This document shows positions 35,075 through 44,500 of a stretch of DNA of 64,000 nucleotides, one piece after another. Where the stretch lies: assembly GCA_016867715.1 (NCBI GenBank), contig VGIW01000004.1:1-64000 (forward strand), given 5' to 3'. Below the pieces are notes generated by a model, which searched no databases, was not told the origin of the DNA, and saw only the letters and a list, made by a program, of their open reading frames with translations. Origin of the DNA: Candidatus Eisenbacteria bacterium (GTDB taxonomy: Bacteria > Orphanbacterota > Orphanbacteria > Orphanbacterales > Orphanbacteraceae). Within the stretch, counting starts at the first letter, position 1; every line of letters begins with the position of its first letter. Both the position numbers and the translations under genes were made by a program.

Positions 35075-37399
35075 ATGATCCAGAGGCGAGTTTTCAAAGG
35101 GACGGTTCTTCTTCTTCTTGCCGCGACCGCATATCTTCTCCATGCCGGCTGCGAGGGGATCGAGATCCCGGAGCCCGACAAGAACAAAGAGCCGGAGACC
35201 GAGATCACACGATCCCCCGTGGATAGCAGCGGAGCCTTCTACCGAGTGCACCTCTTCTGGAAGGGCTTCGACTCGGACGGGGTGATCCAAGGTTTCGAGT
35301 ACGCCGTGGGAGACACGTTGCGCCTCGAATCGTGGGTCTTCACCAATCGCACCGATTCCCTCTTCGTGTTCAACACCGCCACCGAGCAATCCCAGGTTCA
35401 GCGCCGCTATCACCGTTTCTTCGTCCGCGCGGTCGACAACGAGGGGAAGGAAGACCCGAGTCCGGCGACGGTCGATTTCTTCGCGGAGACGCAAGCGCAG
35501 CCGCGCTCCATCCTGACCGCTGAGACGGTCAACCGCGTCGCCGTCAAGAACTCGGTCGCCTTCGTGGCCGCGGGCGCGAACGGCCTCGACGTGTTCGCGA
35601 TCGGCGATCCGGGCAACATCCGCCGGATCGGGCGGGCGTTCACCGGAGGAAGCGCGACCGATTGCGTGCTCGACGGCGACTACGTCTATCTCGCAGACGG
35701 CCCAGCGGGCGTGACGATCCTCGATGTTTCCGATCCTTCCTCGCCCCGGATCGCCGCGCGATACCCGACGCTCGGGCGCGCCGCTCGCGCCTTGGCGTTC
35801 CGGGACCCGTACCTCTTCATCGCGGACGGAACGAACGGCATCCTGGTCCTCGACATGAGCGTTCCGGAGGATCCGGTTCTCTTCGCGCGCTACCGCCCGC
35901 GCCCGAGCCCCGTGTTCTCCGGCGTGGCGCTCCACGACGACCTCGTCTTCTGCGTGGCGGGAATGCAAGGTCTCTCCGTTCTCCGCTTCCGTCCCCATGA
36001 GGAGAGCCTCATCTTGCTCCCGCTCCCCGAAGCGGATCCCGGCGCATTCCGTACCTTCGATCCGTTCAACGCGGTGTTCCCGGAAGAAGGGCGCGCGTAC
36101 ATCGGCGAGGGGGGAGCCGGGGTTCTCCTTCTTCAAGTGAACGCCGACGGATCGGTCTCCGAGAGGAAGCGCGTGACGCTCCGGGGCGGGAACGCCGGGC
36201 ACATGCTGAAGAAGGACGGGCGTCTGTATGTCTCCAACGGGTTCAACGGGGTCTGTGTGCTCGACGTGACGAACCCGGATGACCCGGTCCTCGTGAACCA
36301 CGTCGGGTATTCCGGGAACGTGACAGGGATCGCTTTCGCGGGGGACGACACGCTGGTCGTTTGCAACGGCGACCGGGGGATCGCGCTCCTCGACGTTTCC
36401 GATCCGAGCGCGCTCGACCGGATCCCGACCGCGTCCGTCGTTCTCTGTCCGCAAAGCCCGGCCGAGGGGGAGACGCTGCTCGCATACTCCTCCGCGAAGT
36501 TCTGCTGGAGCGGCGTTTCGCCGGGCGGGCAGGTCGTGGCGTATCGCTATCAGCTTCAAGGGATCAACAGCCGGCCGGTCCTCGTTCCGCCCGAATCGAC
36601 CACGGTCTTCTATCAGGACCTTCCGCCGGAGGCGCTGTACGTCTTCTCCGTCGAGACGAAGGACGAGACCGGGCTTTGGAGCGCGAGCGGGGGGACGGCG
36701 GAACGCCGCTTCACGGTCAACTTCGACCCCGAAACGACCCTGGACAGCATCTGGGTGACCGGCCCGTTCACGGACGCGGGCCCGATCCCTCTGACCGCAG
36801 TCGACACCTTGCTTCCCGATTCGACATATGTTCACTTCACCTGGAGCCACACAGACAGGGACACGGTTCGGGGCGACCGGGTCGTCGGCTCCTGGTGGAG
36901 CGTCAGCGGCGTGCAGGTGTCGGCCGAGAGCCTCGAGGGGGTGCTCCTTCTTCGCGACGTGGCGGGCCCCCTGATCTCCTCCGTGAGCAGCTACGTTCTC
37001 GAGGTCGGGGGGATCGATTCGTACGACCGGCGCGAGAGCCGCGGGGCGAAGTTCCCCTTCCAAATCAACTATCCGCCGGATGTCCGGTTCCTCTACCCGG
37101 AGGTGAACCAGACAGTGATTACTCGGGACAGCGTGACGGTCCGTTTCCAGGGAATCGACCGCGACGGCCCGCCGCACCAGATGATCTACGAGTACAAGTT
37201 CCGGACGGCCGACAACGAGTTCCTCGCCGACGATCGCAATCTCTCCGGTCTCTACGGAACCGACGAGGGGGTCATGCAGATCCGGCTGCCGACCTTCGGC
37301 AAGAGAGGGCGAGTCGTTCTCGATGTTCTGCCGGTCGATCGCGCCGGAAGGGGAAAGACCGGACCACAGAGGACGCTGCAGTTCTTCGTGAACTACTAG
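35075..37399 (+). CDS. Lipoprotein with FN3-like domain and LVIVD beta-propeller
   Basis: A 774-residue protein. ATG 35075 is preferred to 35057 because GGAG lies 8 nt before it. Lipobox L-L-H-A-G-C. After an acidic/Lys linker, residues ~35-145 form a beta-sandwich with FYRVHLFWKGFDSDGVIQGFEYA and RYHRFFVRAVDNEGKEDPSPA, closely matched in the next gene. Residues ~150-440 are LVIVD repeats (YVYLADGPAGVTILDVSDPSSPRI and similar), which build a propeller. The C-terminal part holds further FN3-like beta-domains. There is no sorting module, so it should be lipid-anchored. Ligand unknown; the repeated D-S-D-G motif hints at calcium. Confidence 0.75.
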   Translation: MIQRRVFKGTVLLLLAATAYLLHAGCEGIEIPEPDKNKEPETEITRSPVDSSGAFYRVHLFWKGFDSDGVIQGFEYAVGDTLRLESWVFTNRTDSLFVFNTATEQSQVQRRYHRFFVRAVDNEGKEDPSPATVDFFAETQAQPRSILTAETVNRVAVKNSVAFVAAGANGLDVFAIGDPGNIRRIGRAFTGGSATDCVLDGDYVYLADGPAGVTILDVSDPSSPRIAARYPTLGRAARALAFRDPYLFIADGTNGILVLDMSVPEDPVLFARYRPRPSPVFSGVALHDDLVFCVAGMQGLSVLRFRPHEESLILLPLPEADPGAFRTFDPFNAVFPEEGRAYIGEGGAGVLLLQVNADGSVSERKRVTLRGGNAGHMLKKDGRLYVSNGFNGVCVLDVTNPDDPVLVNHVGYSGNVTGIAFAGDDTLVVCNGDRGIALLDVSDPSALDRIPTASVVLCPQSPAEGETLLAYSSAKFCWSGVSPGGQVVAYRYQLQGINSRPVLVPPESTTVFYQDLPPEALYVFSVETKDETGLWSASGGTAERRFTVNFDPETTLDSIWVTGPFTDAGPIPLTAVDTLLPDSTYVHFTWSHTDRDTVRGDRVVGSWWSVSGVQVSAESLEGVLLLRDVAGPLISSVSSYVLEVGGIDSYDRRESRGAKFPFQINYPPDVRFLYPEVNQTVITRDSVTVRFQGIDRDGPPHQMIYEYKFRTADNEFLADDRNLSGLYGTDEGVMQIRLPTFGKRGRVVLDVLPVDRAGRGKTGPQRTLQFFVNY

Positions 37400-37422
37400 C
37401 CCAGAGAACGGGGGTTCTTCCC

Positions 37423-39471
37423 ATGCAAGCGGTTCGCATCACGATGCAAACGATCGTGCTTTTCGCGTTGCTCCTCGTGGGAAGCGCGTGCGACGAGGTT
37501 TCAACGGCGCCGGACACGAATGTTCCTCCGACCACCAGGATCTCCGGGGGACCGGAACCCTTCAGCCAATCGGTCTATCTCGTGAAGCTGAATTGGTATG
37601 GCGAGGACGTGGACGGCTGGGTCGATTCCTTCGAGTACGCGTGGAACGACACGGCCGAGTGGTTCTCCACGATTCTCAAAGATTCGACGTTTGTCGTGGC
37701 GAGCGATACGTGCTGCATCTTCGACACGCTTCTCACAGCGTTGGGGCAAGATTCGATCGTCGAACGGTTCTTCCGCTACCATACGTTCTTCGTCCGGGCG
37801 GTGGACAACCGAGGAGCGAGGGACCCGAGCCCGGCGTATCTGACGTTCAACTCCACCACGGTCGCTCCGGTCAGCCGCATCACTCGAGGCCCCCAGATGA
37901 ACGCGACAAGCGGGCGCGCGGTCGGCATCCATTGGGAGGGCGCCGACCCGGACGCTCCGAACAACGCCGTCGCCGCCTATGAGTACTTCCACGTGACCAA
38001 GGGGGTTCTCCGAGAGAGATACGGATACGTGGACGCCGTCGGGATGACGCGGAGGATCTGGAATCAGCTCGGGTGGATTCGCGTCGGAGCCGACACGACG
38101 AGCGTCGTTCTCCGAAACCTGCAGACCGGCTTCGGCCCGGGTGGGGCGAACCGCCACTTCTTCTTCGTTCGTTCGATCGACGAGGCCGGAGCAGTCGAAC
38201 AGATCCCGGTTCGCGGGATAAACTACAGGGAGTGGGGCGCGGCCGACTCCACGACCGGCCTCGTGCTCATTCGATCGAACGTGATGGGAGCGGCCAGCAC
38301 GGGGAGCCGCCACGTCGGCCAGATCTTCGAGGGGACGCGCGTCTTCTTCTCCTGGAGGGCCAACCTCGGGAGCTACGACGGGGTGCCGACCGGCTACAGT
38401 CACGCGTACGACCAGCCGCTCTGGACGCCGTGGGACCTCTCGGACACGCGTTTCCCGCGCGAGGGGAGCTTCATCCCCCTCCGCGGTCCCCATACGTTCT
38501 TCGCGAGGGTGCGCGATGAGGCCGGAGAGATCGTGTCCGCCGCCTTCCCCTTCGAGGTGTTCGCCGGCCCGAGGAATCTGGACACCACATCGGTCCTCTT
38601 GCTCAGCAACTTCCACATCGAGAGCGCCAACGGGGATTTCTACCCGCAACCGGAGAAATACGAGCGTTTCTGGAGCGACTCGCTCCTCGCCAACTTCAAC
38701 CACGACTTCTACGACGCCCGAACGTTGCGGATCAACGAGCCGCCGATTCGTCTGATGAGCCGCTCGACGACGATCATCGTCCCGACGGACGACTGGGAGG
38801 GGGGAGCCGGCCAGACCCCGATCGTGGCGTTGTGGCACGATCAGCGCACCAACCCGCTCTGGTCCTACGTGGACGCCGGAGGAAACCTCCTCATCTGCGG
38901 GTTCAATCCGGACTGGAACTTCCTCCCGGACAACGACTATCTCGACACCGGGTTCGTGCCCCAGCCCGACCCGTGCTTCTGGGTTTCGAGCCCGAAGAGC
39001 TGCGGACCGCTCATTTGGTATCATCCGTTGCTCGCGGATTCGCTCCCTCATCCCATGTACGAGTATTGCGCGGTCGAGACCACGTGGCTCGACGAGACGG
39101 CGGACTTCTTGTGGGGAGCGAAAGCGTTGGTCAGCGGGCTCCCCGACCTCCAAGTGGACAGCTTGCGCTCGAAGAACTTCACGAACAACCTCTCCCCGGG
39201 AATCAAGAGAGGGCTCTGGAACTGCCAGCGGATCACCTACCGGAAGGACATGGGCGTGATCCCGCTCTATGGGTATAGCAGGACTGCGCGCCCGCTGTCG
39301 TTGGAGCCGACATCGAACAAGCAGGCGGTGGCGATTTACGTCCCGTCGGACGGGGTCCGAGGCGACGTCGTCTACATGGGAATGTCGGAGTATTTCTTTA
39401 AGCCTGCACAAACCAGGGAGATGATCGAGACCCTGTTGACGACGTATCTGAAGGAGACGATGCGGGACTAG
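37423..39471 (+). CDS. Lipoprotein with FN3-like domain and Rossmann-like C-terminal region
   Basis: A 682-residue protein; ATG 37423, 24 nt after the previous stop, so probably the same transcript. Lipobox V-G-S-A-C near residue 24. Residues ~45-150 repeat the FN3-like module of the upstream gene (VYLVKLNWYGEDVDGWVDSFEYA; RYHTFFVRAVDNRGARDPSPA). A second beta-domain follows. Residues ~380-680 look like a Rossmann or GATase1-like fold (TTSVLLLSNFHIESANGDFY; STTIIVPTDDWEG; WSYVDAGGNLLICGFN), similar in style to the 31329 protein. No nucleophile can be assigned with confidence. Function unknown. Confidence 0.72.
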   Translation: MQAVRITMQTIVLFALLLVGSACDEVSTAPDTNVPPTTRISGGPEPFSQSVYLVKLNWYGEDVDGWVDSFEYAWNDTAEWFSTILKDSTFVVASDTCCIFDTLLTALGQDSIVERFFRYHTFFVRAVDNRGARDPSPAYLTFNSTTVAPVSRITRGPQMNATSGRAVGIHWEGADPDAPNNAVAAYEYFHVTKGVLRERYGYVDAVGMTRRIWNQLGWIRVGADTTSVVLRNLQTGFGPGGANRHFFFVRSIDEAGAVEQIPVRGINYREWGAADSTTGLVLIRSNVMGAASTGSRHVGQIFEGTRVFFSWRANLGSYDGVPTGYSHAYDQPLWTPWDLSDTRFPREGSFIPLRGPHTFFARVRDEAGEIVSAAFPFEVFAGPRNLDTTSVLLLSNFHIESANGDFYPQPEKYERFWSDSLLANFNHDFYDARTLRINEPPIRLMSRSTTIIVPTDDWEGGAGQTPIVALWHDQRTNPLWSYVDAGGNLLICGFNPDWNFLPDNDYLDTGFVPQPDPCFWVSSPKSCGPLIWYHPLLADSLPHPMYEYCAVETTWLDETADFLWGAKALVSGLPDLQVDSLRSKNFTNNLSPGIKRGLWNCQRITYRKDMGVIPLYGYSRTARPLSLEPTSNKQAVAIYVPSDGVRGDVVYMGMSEYFFKPAQTREMIETLLTTYLKETMRD

Positions 39472-39584
39472 CTCGAGCGATCGGCTGGCGCCCGCTCTTC
39501 GTCCACGGATTCTCACAGCGTGTTCCCGGCTCGGCCGTCCGGCCGCGGTCCGCGCGGAGGAAGCGGGCGCGTATCACGGCCTTG

Positions 39585-39593
39585 TGCTAGAAT
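39585..39593 (+). promoter_or_regulatory. Extended -10 element upstream of the 39685 gene
   Basis: TGCTAGAAT: an extended -10 with no good -35 at 17-18 nt spacing. AGGAGG follows at 39611-39616. Confidence 0.4.
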
Positions 39594-39684
39594 ACCCTGG
39601 ATCTGTTCGCAGGAGGGGCTGGAAGGCTATGTGTCTACGCGGATTCCTATTGCTTGGCGAAAGGCGCGGAAGGCGGGCGCCTCG

Positions 39685-41115
39685 ATGAGCGGCGGCCGGT
39701 CCTCTTCGCGTCTCTTGCTTCCGATCGTGGCTCTCGTCCTGCTCGCGGGGAGAAGCGATTCCTCGGAGCCGGTGGTGCGAACTCCTCCGATCCGTTTCAC
39801 CGCTCATCCGAGCGATCGCCAGGTGGTTCTGGAGTGGAACCATCCGGCCGATTCCGTGATCACGAACCTCGTGGTCGTCGACACGAGCTGGGGAGGAACC
39901 GCCGTCTTTAAGATCCTCGGCGATTTCCTCGGCGAATGCGACATGGACATCCGTTTCCGAACGACCAATTCCGCGGATCCGTTCACCGACCCTCTCGTGG
40001 ACACGGTCTTCTTTCAGAACGTGAACCCGATGCGGCCCAACTACTGGACCGGAACGGCGGCTCCCTACGCCGGCGGCAAACCCGAGATCTGCGAGGACCA
40101 CAACATCCAGCTGATCGCTCTGGCCGGCGATCTCCTCACCGAAAACGGAAACGGGTCGGGCGCGCCTCTCGCCTTCGAGTGGCGCGACATCCCCGATGTC
40201 GACACGCTGTTGGTTCCCGCAGGTTTCCGGGCGGGCGTCGATTCGATCCCGGTCACGAAGGGAGTCTGGGTCGGCTTTCAGCCGGGCTCGGTGAACCAGG
40301 GGGATATCTGCGCCGTGGCGGCAAGGTCTCGGGACATCCAGCTCGCCTGGGATTATGCCCTAACCGGTGAGGCGGAAGCCCGGCGCGTCTCCTCCTCGGA
40401 TCCTGGAGAAAAGGAGCTCACGATCTGCCGCCCCGGCCATGTGGTGCCTTTCCGGTTCGGGCTGTCGGTCACGATCGCGGCGGACACGGCCGAGAGCGGG
40501 GAAATCCTGGCGAACGTCCCCTCGGGGGGCGACACCCTCGGGTTGATTTCCGCGCTCTGGAGGAAGGTTGACGGATATAGGATCTATCGGAGCGAAATCA
40601 CGAACCCGATGCGGTTCGTGCAGCTTCGCGAGCTCAAGTTCTGCGATCCGCGCGATGCCGACGTTCTTTCCTCGGATCCCGTCCGCTACACGGACCGCGA
40701 GGGAGTCCACAACGGCTTCCCGTACGTCTACTACGTGACGGCCTTCGACACGCTGACGCACCAGGAGAGCACCGACTCGCTCCGAAGCGCGCGGGTCTTC
40801 CCGCAAACGGCCGCGACCGAGGATCTCTCGAAGATCTCGGTCGTCCCCAACCCGTACAAGCGGAACGCCGCGTGGGAAGAAGGGTCGGAGCGGATCCAAT
40901 TCACCAACCTACCCGAGAGGGCCACGTTGAAGGTGTTCACCGTCGGCGGGGATCTCGTGCGCGAATGGCGACATGAGGATCTCGAGGGAGGGGGCAACTC
41001 CGACTGGGACATGCGAAACGCGGACGGCGATCTCGTCGTGAGCGGCGTGTATGTGTACCACGTGAAGTCGGCCGGTGGGGGGGAGAAGGTCGGCAAGTTC
41101 ATTATCGTTCGTTAG
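39685..41115 (+). CDS. Exported protein with type-B-like C-terminal sorting module
   Basis: A 476-residue protein from ATG 39685 (GGAAGG 11 nt upstream). A GTG at 39631 would add 18 residues and is also possible, as AGGAGG lies at 39611. Signal sequence LLLPIVALVLLAG. The body is beta-rich (residues ~45-380), including FN3-like stretches (VVLEWNHPADSVITNL; VDGYRIYRSEI). The last ~90 residues form a variant sorting module: V-V-P-N-P-Y-K, then F-T-N-L-P-E-R-A-T-L-K-V-F-T-V-G-G, S-G-V-Y-V-Y-H-V-K and G-K-F-I-I-V-R, i.e. the FlgD-like fold with PNPY instead of PNPFNP. Ligand unknown. Confidence 0.72.
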   Translation: MSGGRSSSRLLLPIVALVLLAGRSDSSEPVVRTPPIRFTAHPSDRQVVLEWNHPADSVITNLVVVDTSWGGTAVFKILGDFLGECDMDIRFRTTNSADPFTDPLVDTVFFQNVNPMRPNYWTGTAAPYAGGKPEICEDHNIQLIALAGDLLTENGNGSGAPLAFEWRDIPDVDTLLVPAGFRAGVDSIPVTKGVWVGFQPGSVNQGDICAVAARSRDIQLAWDYALTGEAEARRVSSSDPGEKELTICRPGHVVPFRFGLSVTIAADTAESGEILANVPSGGDTLGLISALWRKVDGYRIYRSEITNPMRFVQLRELKFCDPRDADVLSSDPVRYTDREGVHNGFPYVYYVTAFDTLTHQESTDSLRSARVFPQTAATEDLSKISVVPNPYKRNAAWEEGSERIQFTNLPERATLKVFTVGGDLVREWRHEDLEGGGNSDWDMRNADGDLVVSGVYVYHVKSAGGGEKVGKFIIVR

Positions 41116-41383
41116 CGGGAGAAGCGATGCCTTTCGGTCTCGCGGTCCGCGATCCCGGGAGCGGCGGCCGCCGCAACGCATCGTGGGCGGCGCTTTCGGG
41201 AACGGATCTCTTCCCCGCCCGGCGAGACGGGCCCCGCGCCGTTCCGACGCTCCTCGGCGAAGCGGCTCCGGTCGATCCCCTTCCGCGACGCCGGCGACCA
41301 CGACATCTTCGGGCGCGAGGACCGTCCTACCGACGATGCGAGTGCTGAGGGGCCGCGGGTATCTTCGGCCGAGCGAGGCCCGA
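41116..41383. other. Intergenic region, no gene recognised
   Basis: GC-rich spacer between two exported-protein genes. An open frame from ATG 41127 (73 codons) has GGAGAAG upstream but Arg/Pro-rich composition with no recognisable features; other frames on both strands are equally open. Treated as non-coding. Confidence 0.4.
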
Positions 41384-41412
41384 TTGACGATGAGGCCGGT
41401 GCTCGGTAGAGT
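41384..41412 (+). promoter_or_regulatory. Sigma-70-type promoter for the giant beta-helix gene
   Basis: TTGACG at 41384-41389, 17-nt spacer, TAGAGT at 41407-41412. The ATG at 41512 is about 100 nt downstream. Confidence 0.6.
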
Positions 41413-41511
41413 TGCGGCGAAGATGACTCGATGGTTTCAGGAGTCTCCTCCGCCGCCGTCTTTCGCGGGGGAGATCCCGCCTTTGGATGGGAGAAAGGAG
41501 CTTTCTTTCCG

Positions 41512-44500
41512 ATGAACGGCCGAAACGTCTTCGGTTCACTCCTGGCGTGCTTTCTGCTGCTCGTTCCCCTCTCCTCCGAGGGCGCTGTCCGGTACGCGGC
41601 TCTCTCGTCGCAGTTCGGCACGACTCCCGCCCCGCCCTACACGAACCTTCTGACGCCCGCGGACCGAATTCAAGACGCCCTCTCTTCGTCGGCGCCCGGC
41701 GACACCGTTCTCGTCGCCGGAATCCCGGTGGAGGACGCTCTCGAGTTCGGTTGGGCGTATGTCGAGAGGATTCGGATTCCCCGAGGCGTCGTTCTTCTCG
41801 GCGGGTGGGACTATCGGGCGGCGGTCGCGGGGAGGCCCTCGACGAACCAGAGGCTCTTCGACGTCGACAGCCTTTGGACGACGATCGGTCCTCTCGAGGC
41901 GGGAATCGCCGTTTCCTTCGTCGTCGACTCGGTGAAGGTCTACGACACGACCGAGGTCGGCGGCAGCCCCGTCATCGACAGCTCTTGGGTCTTTCTCGGT
42001 CCGGACTCGAACACGGTCTTCTCGGGCTTCGTCATTCGCGGGTCGAACAACACCGTCGGGGAAGGGAGCGCGATCCACATCCGGAGCGGCTCCCCGACCA
42101 TCCGCCGCAATGTCCTGGTCGACAGCCGCTCGACGGGACGGGGAGGCGCGATCTTCCTCGCCGCCGGCTCTCCCCTCATCGAGCACAACACGATCGCTCT
42201 CACGCTATCCGCCCCGTGGGGCGGTTCGATTCAGATCGCGGGCGGTAGCCCGATCATCCGCGACAACATCCTCTACTCGACTGCCGTGGGCTCCGGAATC
42301 TCGTGCAGCGACAGCGCGGGAACGCCGGTCATTTCCTACAACCTGTTCTTCGAGAACGCGGCGGGCGACCTGAGCGGCTGCGCCGCGGACACGTCGAACC
42401 TGTTCGGAATGAATCCCGTCTTCTGCGGCATCCTGGACGGGGACTACCGGATCTATCAAGAGAGCCGCATCCAAGGCCTCGCGTCGGACGGGACCATTCC
42501 GGGCGCGTGGGGGATCGGCTGCCGCGCGGGGACGAAGTACGTTTCGGCGGGCGGCAACGAGGTGTACCCCTACGACACGCCGGCCCGCGCGTCCCGTTCG
42601 CTCGACTCGGTCTTCGCGATCGCCAACCCGAAAGACACGATCCGCGTGGCGGTAGGAACGTATCGCGAGAACCTCGAGATGATTCCTGGGATCGTTCTCG
42701 AGGGGGGGTGGGACACCTTCTTCTCGAGCTCCCCGTGGACGAAAGCTGCCGAGGTCGCTCACGGCACCGTGATCCTCCCGGACGACCCCGAGAAGCCGGC
42801 CCTTCGCTTCTCGTCGGGAGCTTCCGACACGACTCGTCTCTCGTTCCTGGTGATGTCCGGAGCGATCGGCGGGAACGGCGCGCTCCTCGATGTGGATTCC
42901 GGACGCGTCGAGATCGTTCATCTCTCGATTCTCGCGAACGTCACGCCCGAGGTCTTCGGATCTCTCGTGCGTGCGGGCGACGCCGCAGAGGTGACCGTTC
43001 GGTACGGCATGTTCGCCCACAACGAAGGGCTTCCGATCTTCGATTGCGAAGGAAACGCGTTCCTTTCGATCAACAGCTGCAACTTCTACGCGAACGATCT
43101 CGATTTCGCCGCCGACTGCGCGGCGGTCGTGAACGACACCACGCACAGGTACCCGTACTTCTGCGATCCCGAGAACAGCGATTTTCGCGTGTATCAGGAG
43201 GGGGGATTCGGAGAAGCCGTTCCCGGTCTCCGTCCGATCGGAGCGCTGTCGGTCGGTTGCTCCTATCTGGTTCACTACATCCGCCCCGGCTCCGAGCCCG
43301 GCGTCTTCCCTTACGAGACCCCCGAGCGTGCCTCGTCCGACGTACAGACGGTTCTCGCTCTCGCCGAACGCGGCGACACGGTCCGGTTCGCCGAGGGCGT
43401 CTACGAGACCAATCTGGTCCTGACCGGGGGCGAGTACCTCGAAGGAGGCTTTGAAAGCGGAACGTTCGCGGGCCGAGATCCCTTCCGCCGTCCGAGCGTG
43501 CTCTCTGGAATCGCTCCCGGGGCACCCACGGTCCGCTTCGCGGGACGCTACGCTCAGTTCGCGACCTCGGGGGGCATGAACGGCTTCGTGCTCACGCACA
43601 ACGAAGGCGTCGACGGTCCCGGCCTGGTGATCGGCGAGGGATCGCGCCCCATCGTGCGGAACTGCGTGATCCGCGACAACCGGGTCGATTTCGCTGTGAA
43701 TCCCGAGCATCCCGCTGCGGGCATCGTGATGAAGGGATCGAGCGCGGAGATCCAAGCGGTGGGGACGGTCATCAACAACTCGATCGTGAACAACACGATC
43801 AACGGGGCGACGACCTCGTCCCTCGCGGCCTCCGGCGTGTACATTCAGGATGCCGGGTACAGCGTGGACGATCCCCTGCGTTTCCGAAAGAACCTCGTGG
43901 CGCACAACACGGGCGCCCGGGCGGGGCTCGTGGTGAATGAGGACCGGCGCGACCTGGACACGAACTACGTCTACGCGAACCTGACCGCAGACGGCGTTTC
44001 CGGGAACATCGAGAACCTGACCTCCGTTCCGATCGCTCCGAGGAACCTTCAGGTCGATCCGGCCTTCTGCGATCCGGACGAGGGGGATTGGGCGCTCTCC
44101 TCGTGCACGCCCGCCGTCATCGGCGCGACGGGAGATACGGTCCTCGGTGCCCTCCCGATCTCGGAGGAGTGCGTCTGTCCGAACGAGGTCTTTCTCGTGA
44201 ACCCCCAGGCGCCGACCCCCGGCTATCCGTTCCGAGCGCGGAGGAACGCGTCCCGGACGATCTCCGCCCTCGCTCCCTACCTGTCCAGGGGGGACACGGT
44301 GAAGGTGTCGCTCGGCACGGTGAGCGATCGCTTCGAGCTCGTCGGGGGGGTCGTCTACAAGGGCGGATATAGTGTAAACAGCTACACCGAAGCGGGAAGG
44401 GGCGCGGGCGTTTCCCGCGTCTCGGCCGGCTCCAACTCCCGGCTGATCTACGGCGGTCCCGGCGTCGACAGCACGACCCTGATCGACGGTTTCACCCTCG

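Noticed and set aside
41127-41348. Small gene after the type-B sorted protein
   Set aside because: A GGAGAAG precedes the ATG, but composition is Arg/Pro-rich, other frames are just as open, and a promoter for the next gene lies close behind.
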